DNA of 64,000 bases from Rhodococcus tukisamuensis NBRC 100609 (GTDB lineage Bacteria > Actinomycetota > Actinomycetes > Mycobacteriales > Mycobacteriaceae). The translations under genes were made by a program, and so were the position numbers. Where the stretch lies: contig NZ_BCXG01000004.1 of the NCBI RefSeq assembly GCF_001894985.1, positions 124,001-188,000 on the forward strand, in the 5' to 3' direction. Position 1 is the first letter of the stretch, and every line of letters starts with the position of its first letter. Under the pieces are notes generated by a model. That model was not told the DNA's origin. It saw nothing but the letters and a program-made list of their open reading frames with translations, and made no database searches. Below, one piece after another: positions 7,639 to 17,700 of the stretch.

Positions 7639-8871
7639 CTATGCTCGGCCGGAGACCGTGCCCTCCACGACCGGCCCGGCCACGTCCTCCGCCAAGTCCA
7701 CCGCCGCGTCCGCGGCGGCATCCGCGACATCCAACTGCGCCTCCGCCTGCAGCGCCGCGGCACGTTCCGCCGCCTCCTGTTCCGCGGTCGCCAGTTCCTC
7801 CGGGGTCGGCGGGGACCCGGAGATCAGCGCGTTCGCCCATCGCGTCGACGGGTCGATGTCGAGCAGCAGGGCCTTCACCAGCAGCGTCATCGGGATCGCC
7901 AGCAGCGCTCCCAACGGGCCGAGCACCCAGCCCCAGAACACCAGGGCCAGGAAGGTGAGCGTCACCGACAGTCCGACCGCGTCGCCGACGAACTTCGGCT
8001 GGATCACCGACTGGATGATCACGTTGATCACGCTGTAGACCACGATCACCCAGAGCATCAGCACCGGACCGCCCTGCAGCAGGGCGATCAGGGCGGGCGG
8101 GACCAGGCCCACCACGAACCCGACGTTCGGGATGTAGTTCGTGATGAAGGCGAGCAGGCCCCACAGGATCGGCAGCGGAATCCCCATGGCCCACAACGCG
8201 GCCGTGTCGATGACCGCGACGATCAGGCCGAACACGGTCGAGACGATCAGGTAGCTGCGGGTGCCGCCGGCGAACGAGGAGAACGCGTAGGCGATGTCGG
8301 GTCGTGAATACGCGACGGCCCGCATCCGCTCGCCGAACGAACTCGCGTCGAACGCCATGAAGATCAGCAGCGCGAGGATGAAGAAGAGGTTCGAGAACAC
8401 CCCCAGCAGCCCGACCAGGATGTCGTTGACCAGCCCCACCACCTTGCCGAAGTCGATGTTGGACAGGGCCTTGTCGACCTGGTCGGAACCGATGTTCAGG
8501 CCGGCGAGCCAGCCCTGCACGTCCGCCAGCAGTTGCTCCGCCTTGTCCGCGTAGTCGGGGAGCAGCGTGGCCAGCTGCGCGATCGAGATCGCGAGCGAGG
8601 CAACCAGCCCCAGCAGGATCAGGTTGACGGTGGTGAGCGTCGCGATGACGGCGACCCACTTGGGAGCGCCCTTGCGCTGCAGCCAGTTTCCCAGCGGCTG
8701 CACCGCGACGACCAGCATCAGGGCCAGGAAGACGGGCCCGACGACACCGGCGAAGGCCCGGACGCCGGCGATCGCGACCACCGCGCCCGCCATGCCGAGC
8801 AGCACGACCACCCCGCGGGGCAGCACCGCGGGCGGGGCAGGCGGCGGTGCGGGTGACGCCTTCACTTCCAC
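7639..8871 (-). CDS. AI-2E family transporter (PerM-like permease)
   Basis: A polytopic membrane protein of 410 residues with about eight hydrophobic helices, in the order usual for AI-2E family permeases: two N-terminal helices (VVVLLGMAGAVVAIAGV, VVGPVFLALMLVVAVQPL), a long loop, then a dense C-terminal block with GIPLPILWGLLAFITNYIPN and VGLVPPALIALL. The last 70 residues are an acidic, alanine-rich tail. Family members export small molecules or ions; calling it an autoinducer transporter would be over-interpretation. It starts with GTG and overlaps the upstream DUF6069-like gene by 10 nt, so the two are translationally coupled. Confidence 0.85.
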   Translation of the reverse strand: MEVKASPAPPPAPPAVLPRGVVVLLGMAGAVVAIAGVRAFAGVVGPVFLALMLVVAVQPLGNWLQRKGAPKWVAVIATLTTVNLILLGLVASLAISIAQLATLLPDYADKAEQLLADVQGWLAGLNIGSDQVDKALSNIDFGKVVGLVNDILVGLLGVFSNLFFILALLIFMAFDASSFGERMRAVAYSRPDIAYAFSSFAGGTRSYLIVSTVFGLIVAVIDTAALWAMGIPLPILWGLLAFITNYIPNVGFVVGLVPPALIALLQGGPVLMLWVIVVYSVINVIIQSVIQPKFVGDAVGLSVTLTFLALVFWGWVLGPLGALLAIPMTLLVKALLLDIDPSTRWANALISGSPPTPEELATAEQEAAERAAALQAEAQLDVADAAADAAVDLAEDVAGPVVEGTVSGRA

Positions 8872-9305
8872 ACCGTCGCCCGGGACGCGACACCCGGCAG
8901 CAGACCGAGGATCGGCAGCCCGATGGCCAGATGGGCCACGCTGGTGGCGATCCGGTCACCGGTGACGGCGTCGTAGGCGAAAGGCAGCACCGCCGCTGCG
9001 AGGGTGAGCAGGCCGACGATCCAGCCGAAGAACGTCTCCCCGCCCGGCGTCGTCGCCGACAAGACGTACAGCAGTACCGCGGCGAGCAGCGTCGCAACGA
9101 ACCCGAGGACGGCGAACCGGACGGCCACGGTGAGGTCGGGCAGCCACGGCGGTGCCAGCGGGTCGAGTCCGAACACCCGCACGATCAGGGTGACCACCAG
9201 CGCGGTCAGCCCGGTGACCAGTGCAGCGGCAACGGCACCGGACCAGAACTTGCCGGCCGCGATGCCGCGGGTACGGGCTCCCGGCGCTCCGGAATAGGTC
9301 GTCAA
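8862..9305 (-). CDS. DUF6069-like four-helix membrane protein
   Basis: A 147-residue protein with four predicted transmembrane helices (about 19-43, 63-85, 92-112 and 122-141) and the conserved TTPGGETFFGWIVGL between helices 2 and 3. It resembles the DUF6069 family of actinobacterial membrane proteins; function unknown. The frame begins with a TTG at 9305 that has AAGGA eight bases upstream, so a rare TTG start is likely. The 3' end overlaps the AI-2E gene by 10 nt. It heads the minus-strand unit that continues to the two-component system and is divergent from the gene at 9509. Confidence 0.72.
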   Translation of the reverse strand: MTTYSGAPGARTRGIAAGKFWSGAVAAALVTGLTALVVTLIVRVFGLDPLAPPWLPDLTVAVRFAVLGFVATLLAAVLLYVLSATTPGGETFFGWIVGLLTLAAAVLPFAYDAVTGDRIATSVAHLAIGLPILGLLPGVASRATVWK

Positions 9306-9508
9306 ATGAGTTGTCCTTCCTCGGCCACTGAATCAGCACCGAGGTTCGCACCGGGGCGGCCGGGGCGGCATCACCCACGACGGATGACTTCGCAACCGGC
9401 GAATGTCACCCCCCACGGATGATGTCCGACCTGCGGCGACGCCGACAGAATTCTTGCGAAGCGCACCATGCTCATCACTCGCCACCGACAAGACGAGAGG
9501 AACCAGCC

Positions 9509-9928
9509 ATGACGGACCAAACTGCAACCCACCAGGCTGAGAACACTGTCAAGCAAGGTTTCGCGGCCGGGGCCTCCATCGCCGCCGCTGTTCTGTTGAT
9601 GACCGTCGGCATCCTGCAGCTGTTCCAGGGCATCTCCGCCGTCGCCAAGGACACCGTCCTGGTGGTCGGGCCCGAGTACACCTACCAGTTCAACGTCACC
9701 ACCTGGGGCTGGATCCACATCGTCGTGGGCATCCTGATCGCGCTGACGGGCCTCGCGCTGCTCAGCGGCGCCACCTGGGCGCGGGTCACCGCCATCGTGC
9801 TGGCGGCGCTGTCGATCATCGCCAACTTCCTGTGGCTGCCGTACTACCCGCTCTGGTCGATCCTCATCATCGCGCTCGACGTCGTGGTGATCTGGGCAGT
9901 GACCACCTGGGACAACGATCGCTACTGA
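9509..9928 (+). CDS. DUF7144-like membrane protein, copy 1
   Basis: A 139-residue protein with four transmembrane helices. After a soluble N-terminus (MTDQTATHQAENTVKQ) come GASIAAAVLLMTVGILQLFQG, the conserved YTYQFNVTTWGWIHIVVGILIALTG, ARVTAIVLAALSIIANFLWLPYYP and IIALDVVVIWAVTTW. The gene at 59863-60264 encodes a clear paralogue sharing the WGWIHI and NFLWLPY motifs. Function is unknown. The ATG at 9509 has GAGAGGAA just upstream, which rules out the longer in-frame start at 9419. A very strong hairpin follows the stop codon. Confidence 0.85.
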   Translation: MTDQTATHQAENTVKQGFAAGASIAAAVLLMTVGILQLFQGISAVAKDTVLVVGPEYTYQFNVTTWGWIHIVVGILIALTGLALLSGATWARVTAIVLAALSIIANFLWLPYYPLWSILIIALDVVVIWAVTTWDNDRY

Positions 9929-9942
9929 GTCAACCGGGCACA

Positions 9943-9991
9943 GACGCGACGGAGGGCGCGGGTCCAGCAGACCCGCGCCCTCCGTCGCGTC
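9943..9991. terminator. Strong hairpin after the gene at 9509
   Basis: A perfect 22-bp stem (9943-9964 with 9970-9991) closed by the 5-nt loop CAGCA, 14 nt after the stop codon. The arms are very GC-rich (GACGCGACGGAGGGCGCGGG). No U-tract follows, as is common in high-GC Actinobacteria. The hairpin lies between two genes that converge on it, so it could stop transcription from both sides. Its right arm overlaps the first unit of the 51-bp tandem repeat. Confidence 0.8.
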
Positions 9992-10236
9992 CGGACACGT
10001 CCGGACGCCCGCTCAGTCCCGCGGCCGTAGATCCGTCGCGTCCGGACACGTCCGGACGCCCGCTCAGTCCCGCGGCCGTAGATCCGTCGCGTCCGGACAC
10101 GTCCGGACGCCCGCTCAGTCCCGCGGCCGTAGATCCGTCGCGTCCGGACACGTCCGGACGCCCGCTCAGTCCCGCGGCCGTAGATCCGTCGTGTCCGGAC
10201 ACGTCCGGACGCCCGCTCAGTCCCGCGGCCGCAGGT
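9982..10236. repeat. 51-bp tandem repeat at the birA 3' end
   Basis: Five consecutive 51-bp units (9982-10032, 10033-10083, 10084-10134, 10135-10185 and a slightly diverged fifth, 10186-10236). Each has the near-palindrome CGTCCGGACACGTCCGGACG followed by CGCTCAGTCCCGCGGCCG. The second part of the fifth unit is the true end of birA, including its stop codon; the other four units repeat that gene end outside the gene. The array therefore looks like tandem duplication of the gene terminus plus a hairpin. Confidence 0.95.
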
Positions 10237-11059
10237 GCGTGACGTCGCCGGCCGCGACCGCCACCGGCTCGCCGCCGCCGTCCGGCAGCACCACGATGCG
10301 GCCCTGTTCGTCGACGTCCGTCGCGACACCGAGGAGCTCGCGGTCCCCCGGCAGGCTCACCCGGACCGGCTGGCCGATCGTCGCGCAGCGGGCGCGGTAG
10401 TCCGCAGCGAGGCCCGCGGTGGCCCAGCCGTCCTCGCGCCACGCGTTCCACTGGACCGCCAACTCCCGCAGCACCGCGCGCAGCAACGTGTCCCGGTCGA
10501 TGGTGGCCGCGCCCGCCAGCGCCAGCGACGTCGCGGTCGGGACCGGGAGCTCGTCCTCGGTGAGGCTGACGTTGAGCCCGACGCCCACCACCACCGAGGG
10601 CACCGGCACCGTCTGCGACACCTCCGCTAAGATGCCCGCCACCTTCCGGCCCCCGACGAGCACATCGTTGGGCCACTTGAGGCTCGCATCCACCTCCGCC
10701 ACCGAGCGCAGCGCGTTGACCACCGCGACCCCGGTGAGCAGCGGGAGCCAGCCGAGGCTGGAGATCTCGAGGCCGGGCATGCGCAGCAGCACCGACACCG
10801 ACAGCGCCGACCGCGGCGGCGCCACCCAGGAGCGGGCGTGCCGGCCACGGCCGTGGTCCTGGAACTCCGCGACCAGCACCGCGCGGTCGAGGTCCGAGTC
10901 GGCGGCGCGCGCGAGCAGGTCGGCGTTGGTCGAGCCGGTCTCCTCGACCAGGTCGAGGCTCGCGTAGGGGGCCCGGGAGGCGCCGTCGGGCCCCGAGCTC
11001 ACCAGGGCCTTGCGCAGGGCGTCCAGGTCGAGGGGTGGCCGGTTCAGGTCGGTGTACAT
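10217..11059 (-). CDS. birA: Biotin--[acetyl-CoA carboxylase] ligase
   Basis: Biotin protein ligase of 280 residues, which attaches biotin via biotinyl-AMP to the carboxyl-carrier lysine of acyl-CoA carboxylase alpha subunits such as AccA3 in this window. Motifs: ETGSTNADLL, the biotin/ATP loop GRGRHARSWVAPP, LKWPNDVLVGGRKVAGIL, and VVVGVGLNVSL. There is no N-terminal DNA-binding domain, so it is the non-regulatory group I type. ATG 11059 follows a GGGGGC sequence. The stop codon lies inside the last unit of the 51-bp repeat. It is divergent from accD5, the same arrangement as Rv3279c/Rv3280. Confidence 0.93.
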   Translation of the reverse strand: MYTDLNRPPLDLDALRKALVSSGPDGASRAPYASLDLVEETGSTNADLLARAADSDLDRAVLVAEFQDHGRGRHARSWVAPPRSALSVSVLLRMPGLEISSLGWLPLLTGVAVVNALRSVAEVDASLKWPNDVLVGGRKVAGILAEVSQTVPVPSVVVGVGLNVSLTEDELPVPTATSLALAGAATIDRDTLLRAVLRELAVQWNAWREDGWATAGLAADYRARCATIGQPVRVSLPGDRELLGVATDVDEQGRIVVLPDGGGEPVAVAAGDVTHLRPRD

Positions 11060-11145
11060 GCCCCCGAGCCTATGGGCGGCCCGGTCGGCGCGCGACCCTC
11101 CGATCGGCCGGCCGATTCGACGCCGACTTGATACTCGCCAGTAGC

Positions 11146-11168
11146 TTGGGTTCAATGGTTGTACCCAA
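11146..11168. promoter_or_regulatory. Weak inverted repeat in the birA/accD5 divergent region
   Basis: TTGGGT (11146-11151) and ACCCAA (11163-11168) form a 6-bp inverted repeat with an 11-nt spacer, 50 bp before accD5. The 159-bp gap between birA and accD5 must hold both promoters; a TTGATA box lies at 11129. An operator role is speculative. Confidence 0.25.
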
Positions 11169-11218
11169 TCTGCCCTCGGTCGACGGCCCCCGGAACCCTC
11201 TGGATAAACTCTGTCCTT

Positions 11219-12859
11219 ATGACGAGTGTCCAGGACCCCACCGCGCAAGAGGCGTCGAGCACCCCTGATATCCACACGACGGCAGGAAAGCTCGCTGACC
11301 TGCACCGACGCCAGGCGGAAGCCATGCTCCCGAGCGGCGAGGCCGCCGTCGAGCGCGTCCACGCCAAGGGGAAACTGACCGCCCGGGAACGCATCACCGC
11401 GCTCCTCGACGAGGGCTCCTTCGTCGAGCTCGACGCGCTCGCCCGGCACCGCAGCGTCAACTTCGGTCTGGCCGACAACCGGCCCGCGGGTGACGGCGTC
11501 GTCACCGGTTACGGCACCGTCGACGGCCGCGACGTCTGCGTGTTCAGCCAGGACGCCACCGTCTTCGGCGGCAGCCTCGGCGAGATCTACGGCGAGAAGA
11601 TCGTCAAGGTCATGGACCTGGCGCTGCGGACCGGCCGCCCGCTCGTCGGCATCAACGAGGGCGCAGGCGCTCGCATCCAGGAGGGCGTCGTCTCGCTCGG
11701 CCTGTACGGCGAGATCTTCCACCGCAACGTCCAGGCGTCCGGTGTGATCCCGCAGATCTCGCTGATCATGGGCCCCGCCGCCGGCGGCCACGTCTACTCC
11801 CCCGCCCTCACCGACTTCGTGGTGATGGTCGACCAGACCTCGCAGATGTTCGTCACCGGCCCCGACGTGATCAAGACCGTCACCGGCGAGGACGTCACCA
11901 TGGAGGACCTGGGCGGCGCCCACACCCACATGGTCAAGTCCGGCGTCGCGCACTACGTCGCCTCCGGCGAGCAGGACGCCCTCGACTACGTCAAGGACCT
12001 GCTGTCCTACCTGCCGTCGAACAACCAGGCCGCGGCCCCGCGCCTGGCGCCGTCCGACCCGATCGACGGCTCCATCGAGGACTCGCTCACCCCCGAGGAC
12101 CTCGAGCTGGACACGATCATCCCGGACTCGGCCAACCAGCCGTACGACATGCACGAGGTCATCCGTCGCCTGCTCGACGACGACGAGTTCCTCGAGGTGC
12201 AGGCCGAGCGCGCCGCGAACATCATCGTCGGCTTCGGTCGCGTGGACGGCCGCAGCGTCGGCATCGTCGCGAACCAGCCGATGCAGTTCGCCGGCTGCCT
12301 CGACATCGACGCGTCCGAGAAGGCCGCGCGGTTCGTGCGCACCTGCGACGCGTTCAACGTCCCGATCATCACCCTGGTGGACGTGCCCGGCTTCCTGCCC
12401 GGCACCGACCAGGAGTACAACGGCATCATCCGCCGCGGCGCGAAGCTGCTCTACGCCTACGGCGAGGCGACGGTCGGCAAGATCACCGTCATCACCCGCA
12501 AGGCGTACGGCGGAGCGTACGACGTGATGGGCTCCAAGCACATGGGTGCCGACGTCAACCTGGCGTGGCCGACCGCGCAGATCGCCGTGATGGGTGCCTC
12601 GGGCGCCGTCGGCTTCGTCTACCGCAAGCAGCTCAAGGACGCCGCGGCGTCGGGCGCCGACGTGGACGCGCTGCGCCTGGAGCTGCAGAACGAGTACGAG
12701 GACACCCTGGTGAACCCGTACGTGGCCGCCGAGCGCGGCTACGTCGACGCGGTCATCCCGCCGTCGCACACCCGTGGCCAGATCGTTGCCGCCCTGCGAC
12801 TCCTGGAGCGCAAGATGGTGACGCTTCCCCCCAAGAAGCATGGGAACATCCCGCTGTGA
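11219..12859 (+). CDS. accD5: Acyl-CoA carboxylase beta subunit (AccD5/PccB type)
   Basis: Carboxyltransferase subunit of 546 residues that moves CO2 from biotin on the alpha subunit to propionyl- or acetyl-CoA. Both crotonase-like halves are complete. The N-terminal half has [13 protein letters not shown] and [16 protein letters not shown], and the C-terminal half has [42 protein letters not shown] and [18 protein letters not shown] 11219 (MTSVQDPT) is chosen over an upstream in-frame ATG. The stop codon overlaps the GTG of the epsilon subunit gene (GTGA). Gene order birA, accD5, accE5, maf matches Rv3279c-Rv3282. The product feeds methylmalonyl/malonyl-CoA to fatty and mycolic acid synthesis. 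Confidence 0.95.
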   Translation: MTSVQDPTAQEASSTPDIHTTAGKLADLHRRQAEAMLPSGEAAVERVHAKGKLTARERITALLDEGSFVELDALARHRSVNFGLADNRPAGDGVVTGYGTVDGRDVCVFSQDATVFGGSLGEIYGEKIVKVMDLALRTGRPLVGINEGAGARIQEGVVSLGLYGEIFHRNVQASGVIPQISLIMGPAAGGHVYSPALTDFVVMVDQTSQMFVTGPDVIKTVTGEDVTMEDLGGAHTHMVKSGVAHYVASGEQDALDYVKDLLSYLPSNNQAAAPRLAPSDPIDGSIEDSLTPEDLELDTIIPDSANQPYDMHEVIRRLLDDDEFLEVQAERAANIIVGFGRVDGRSVGIVANQPMQFAGCLDIDASEKAARFVRTCDAFNVPIITLVDVPGFLPGTDQEYNGIIRRGAKLLYAYGEATVGKITVITRKAYGGAYDVMGSKHMGADVNLAWPTAQIAVMGASGAVGFVYRKQLKDAAASGADVDALRLELQNEYEDTLVNPYVAAERGYVDAVIPPSHTRGQIVAALRLLERKMVTLPPKKHGNIPL

Positions 12860-13179
12860 CGACGACAGGCGACATCTTGAGCGACTCCGTACTCGAAGAC
12901 GTCGAGGTGCTGGCCGAGGCCGCGGCGACCGTCGACTCCGCCGCTGCGGCGGAGGCCGCGGCGACGGGCGCAGCCGACACCCGGACGCCTTTCCTCACGG
13001 TGCTCAAGGGCTCTCCGACGGACGCCGACGTGGCCGCACTGGTGACCGTGTTCGCGGCCGCAGCCGCGGCGGCGGACAGCGTGGTGGACAACACCCCGCA
13101 GGACCGCTGGGGTGAGCCGGTGCAGATGCACCGCACGCGCGCACCGTTCTCCCCGTACTCGTTCCAGAACCGGGCGTGA
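12856..13179 (+). CDS. accE5: Acyl-CoA carboxylase epsilon subunit
   Basis: A small protein of 107 residues. An acidic, alanine-rich N-terminal extension (about 1-45) precedes the conserved epsilon core [20 protein letters not shown], an alanine helix, then [20 protein letters not shown]. Epsilon subunits bind the beta subunit and stimulate the holo-enzyme in Actinobacteria. The GTG start overlaps the accD5 stop by 4 nt and the stop overlaps the maf GTG by 4 nt, so three genes are translationally coupled. The long extension is also seen in AccE5 of M. tuberculosis. Confidence 0.9.
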   Translation: MTTTGDILSDSVLEDVEVLAEAAATVDSAAAAEAAATGAADTRTPFLTVLKGSPTDADVAALVTVFAAAAAAADSVVDNTPQDRWGEPVQMHRTRAPFSPYSFQNRA

Positions 13180-13817
13180 CCCGGCTCGTCCTCGCCTCGG
13201 CCTCGCCTGCGCGGTTGACAGTGCTGCGCAAGGCGGGGATCGAGCCGTACGTCCACGTCTCGGGCGTCGACGAGGACGCGATCCAAGCCGCGCTCGGTCC
13301 CCGGGCCGCACCGGAGCACGTCGTCACGGAGCTGGCCCGGGCGAAGGCGTCGGCGGTCCTGCCGGACCTCCCCGCCGAGATCGTCGCGGACGCCGTGGTG
13401 ATCGGCTGCGACTCGATGCTGCTGATCGACGACGAACTACAGGGCAAGCCGCACACCGCGGCCGTCGCCCGAGCCCGCTGGCGCTCCATGGCCGGCCGCA
13501 GCGGCACCCTGCTGACCGGGCACTGCGTGCTGCGGGTCCGTGACGGCGCCGTCGTCGACGAGGCCGCCGCGGACAGCGCGACGGTGGTGCACTTCGGGAC
13601 CCCGTCGGGCGACGACCTCGAGGCCTACCTCGATTCCGGCGAACCCATGCAGGTCGCGGGGGCCTTCACCCTCGACGGGCTCGGCGGCTGGTTCATCGAC
13701 CGGATCGAGGGCGACCCGTCCAGCGTGATCGGCATCGGCCTGCCGCTGGTCCGGCGTCTGCTCGGCGACCTGGGCGTCGGTATCTCCGAACTCTGGGCCG
13801 CTACCCCCGCCAGCTGA
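13176..13817 (+). CDS. maf: Maf-family nucleoside triphosphate pyrophosphatase
   Basis: A 213-residue Maf/Ham1-fold protein. The N-terminal signature [19 protein letters not shown], the acidic [17 protein letters not shown], and [33 protein letters not shown] are all present. Maf proteins hydrolyse non-canonical or modified NTPs to NMP and PPi; substrate choice cannot be read here. It overlaps accE5 by 4 nt (GTGA). In M. tuberculosis the next gene is sseA. Here a strong hairpin and then the giant NRPS, on the opposite strand, follow. Confidence 0.92.
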   Translation: MTRLVLASASPARLTVLRKAGIEPYVHVSGVDEDAIQAALGPRAAPEHVVTELARAKASAVLPDLPAEIVADAVVIGCDSMLLIDDELQGKPHTAAVARARWRSMAGRSGTLLTGHCVLRVRDGAVVDEAAADSATVVHFGTPSGDDLEAYLDSGEPMQVAGAFTLDGLGGWFIDRIEGDPSSVIGIGLPLVRRLLGDLGVGISELWAATPAS

Positions 13818-13857
13818 ACGTACGCACGCCAACCGAACGTGCACCCCGCCAACTGAA

Positions 13858-13905
13858 GAAATCGCCCACCGACAACCGCGATCACGGTTGTCGGTGGGCG
13901 ATTTC
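13858..13905. terminator. Bidirectional hairpin between maf and the NRPS
   Basis: A perfect 21-bp stem (13858-13878 with 13885-13905) and the 6-nt loop CGATCA. Its GC-rich core (CGCCCACCGACAACCG) is flanked by short A/T runs (GAAAT and ATTTC), so it resembles an intrinsic terminator on both strands. It lies between convergent maf and NRPS genes. Confidence 0.85.
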
Positions 13906-13928
13906 GTGTCCCTACCGGGGGCCCGTCC

Positions 13929-14735
13929 CTAGCGGGCCCCGTTCCCGTCCGTGTGCTCCTTCAGGACGGGTCCGACGACGCGCAGGGCGGCCGGCGACGT
14001 CATGCCCCAGTGGGTGCTGGCCACGCGATGGTTGCGGACATCGCCACTGACGTACTTCTCCCAGCCCGTCGCCGCGAGTTGTCCCGTCGGATCATCCTCG
14101 CCCGCAGTGAAGAACAGCACCTCGCCGTCGAAGATCTCGGGCCGGTACGCCGCGGTCAGCTCCGAGTTGTGCTCGGCCGCGACGAGGAGCCGGCCGACGA
14201 TCTCGGTGGCGCGTTCCTCGCTCTGCCCGGTCAGCAAGCCGAACATTGCAGCAACCTGGTCCAGGGTCATGTCCGTGACCTGCTGGTCACCGACCCCGTC
14301 CATCCCCATGCCGCTGAGCAGGTCTCCCATCGTCAGCTCGGCACCTCCACCGGTCGCAACGACTGCGGCCTCACTCTCGGCGGTGTAACTGTCGAGCATC
14401 GCCAGCAGTTCCACCGTCTCGCCCTCTTCCTGCAGTTGCACCGCAATGGCGTGGCTGATCACGCCGCCGAGCGACCAGCCGAGCAGGTGGTACGGCCCGG
14501 ACGGCTGCACCCGACGGATCTCGCGGAGGTAGACCTCCGCGACGGCCTCGATCGAACCGGGCAGCTCGCCGTCGCCCAGCACCGCCGGCGTCTGCAGTCC
14601 GTAGATCGGCCGGTCCGCGTCGACATGCTGGGCCAGCCCCGTGTAACACCAGGCCAGTCCGACAATCGGGTGGACACAGAACACCGGCGGCCGTGACCCC
14701 GTCGTGCGGATCGGGAACAGTACCTCGAAGGTCTG
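13929..14735 (-). other. NRPS C-terminal thioesterase domain
   Basis: Residues about 8906-9173. A type I TE of the alpha/beta-hydrolase fold: [27 protein letters not shown], nucleophile elbow [16 protein letters not shown] (Ser8993), LAMLDSYT, and the catalytic-His region [10 protein letters not shown]. It releases the finished peptide by hydrolysis or cyclisation; which one cannot be told. Confidence 0.88.
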
Positions 14736-17700
14736 GTCGGCGTCGGTGTCGCCGCGCTCGATCTGCCGGGCCAGTGCCTCCGGCGTGGGATCGGAGAACA
14801 GCCACGGCATCTGCACGATGGTGTCGAGTTCGGTCCGCAGCCGGCTCACCACACGCATCGCGCTCAGCGAGTTGCCACCGAGGTCGAAGAAGCTGTCGTC
14901 CAGCCCCGCTCGGTCCACCCCGAGCACCTCGACGAACGCCGAGGCGATCGCCAGTTCCGTCGGCGACACCGGTGCGCGGTACTCACGTACCTCCGCCGCC
15001 GGCGCCGGCAAGGCCCGGCGGTCGAGCTTGCCCGACGAGTTGAGCGGGAAGTCGTCGAGCACCAAGATCTGCGACGGCACCATGTACGACGGCAATGCCG
15101 CCCCCACCGCAGACTTCAGCGCGACCGGATCGAGCACCGCCCCCGGCTCCCCGACGACATAGCCGACGAGCATGTCCCCGGCAGTCGCCTGATGCGTTAC
15201 CACGACAGCGGCCCGCGCCACACCGGCCGACCGGGTCAGCGCCGCCTCGATCTCGCCGAGCTCGATGCGCAGTCCACGCAGCTTGACCTGGAAGTCGGTG
15301 CGGCCCAGGAACTCCAACTGACCGTCCCGGTTCCACCGAACTAGGTCACCGGTGCGGTACATCCTGCCGCCACCGGACCCGAACGGATCGGCCACGAAAC
15401 GATCGGCGGTCAGGTCCGGACGGCCCTGATAGCCACGGGCCACCTGGTCGCCGGACAGGTAGAGCTCACCCGGCACGCCCACCGGAACCGGCTTCAGGCG
15501 TGTGTCCAGCACGTACGCACCGGTGTTCCACACCCCACGCCCGATCGGCACCACCGCACCAACCTCGCCTTCGACGCGGTAGGCGGTCGAGGTCACCGTG
15601 ACCTCGGTGGGTCCGTAGGTGTTGTCGAGAACGGCATCGGTCCGGTCGGCGAAGCGCCGGGCCAGGTCGGCCGACAACTCCTCGCCGCCCGCGAGGACGT
15701 ACCGCAGCGACGACGGCAGTTGCAGCGACGGGTCCGCAAGGAAGACGTCGAGCATCGACGGCACGAACTCGGTGACCGTCACCTCCCACTCCTCCAACGT
15801 CGCCGCCAGGTACTCGGGGTCGCGATGGCCGTCCGGCTTCGCCACCACCAGCCGGGCCCCGGCGTGCAGGGGCAGGAACAGTTCCCACACCGACACGTCG
15901 AAGGTGACGGGGGCCTTCTGCAGCACCGTGTCGGACGGGCCGAGCGGATACCGGCCCTGCATCCACGCAATCTGGTTCACGGCCGCGTCGTGACTGACCG
16001 CCACACCCTTCGGCCGTCCCGTCGATCCCGAGGTGAAGATCACGTAGGCCGTGTTCTCGCCCCGCAACGGCGCGCACCGCTCGGTGTCCGCGACCGGAAG
16101 CCCGGAGAAGTCCGAGACGTCCAGTTCGTCGAGGTTCACCGACCGAATGCCCTCCGGGCATTCGAATGCGTCCCGCGCGGTCGACAGCACGATCGTCGCG
16201 CCGGAGGTGCCGAGAATGTACTCGGATCGCTCCATCGGCTGATCCGGGTCCAATGGCACGTAGCCGCCGCCGGCACGGACTATCGCGTACATCCCGATCA
16301 CCATCTCCAACGAGCGGTGCACCGCCAGTCCCACGAGCGACTCGGGCCCCACCCCCTGCGAGATCAGCCAGCGCGCGTGACGGTTGACCGCCGCGTCGAA
16401 CTCCGCATAGGTCAGGTGCCGGCCCTCGAAGACCACCGCCGTCGCGTTGGGAGCGGCGGCGACCTGGGCGTCGAATCCGTCGAGCAGCACGCCGGCCGGC
16501 ATCGGCACCGCGGTCTGGTTCCAGTCCTCGAGCATCGTGCGCCGCTCGTCGTCGTGCAGTAGGTCGACGTCCCCGACGGGCACCGCCTCGGTCGCGACCA
16601 CTGCACGGAGCACACGCTGGAACGACTCCACGAACCTCGTGATCGTCGACTCGTCGAACAGGTCCGTCGAGTACGTCAGGTTGGCGACGATTCCGTCCGG
16701 CCGACGGTTGTCGTCGTACCGGTCGGAAAAGGCGAAGTCGAGGTCGAACTGGGTGACGACCGTGTCGAGTTCGACACCGGAGACACGCAGACCCGCCAAC
16801 TCGAAGTCCGTACGCCCGAGATTCTGGAACGCCATCGACACCTGGAACAGCGGTGAATGCGCCTGGGAACGAACGGGATTCAGCGCATCTACCAGCCGCT
16901 CGAACGGCACGTCCGCGTTCGCGAAGGCCGCCAGATCCGATTCCCGAACCTGCGCGAGCACCTCCGCGAAATCGGCCTCGGGACGAATATCGGTACGCAG
17001 CACCAGGGTGTTGACGAACATGCCGACCACATCGTCGAGCGCCGCCTCACCACGCCCGGCGATCGGAGAGCCGATCACGACATCCCGGGATCCGCTCAGC
17101 CGGCTCAACAACACCGCCAGCGCTGTGTGGACCACCATGAACGGGGTCGCCTGGCGCGCTCTCGCGTACTCGCTCAGCGCCAGGTGCAGGTCCGCCTCGA
17201 TCTCGAAGGTCGTCGCGGCACCCCGGTTCGACGCGATCGCGGGACGCGGCCGATCCGTAGGCAGTTCGATCAGTTCCGGAAGCCCTGACAACGCAGACGT
17301 CCAGTACCCGAGCTGCTTCGAGAGCAACGACTCCGGATCCTCCTCGGACCCGAGCACCTCCCGCTGCCACAGCGCGAAGTCCGCGTACTGCACCGCGAGC
17401 GGTTCCCAGGTGGGCGCTTCCCCGAGACTGCGGGCGGCATAGGCCACCATCACGTCACGAGCCAACGGCCCCACCGACCAGCCGTCTGCACTGATGTGGT
17501 GCACCACGAACACCAAGACGAACTCGTCGTCTCCGACTTCGAACAACGCTCCGCGCAGCGGGACGTCCGACGTCACGTCGAACCCCTGCGAGAGCAGTCC
17601 GACGACTCGCCCAAGCACCTCGCCGGGTGCAACCGGGATCGGCGTCATCGCCGGTACCGCTCGCGTAGCCGGAACGATCACCTGGTACCCGGAACCGTCG

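Noticed and set aside
9982-10236. Possible CRISPR array
   Set aside because: The 51-bp units are contiguous without variable spacers, and no cas genes are present. It is a simple tandem repeat.
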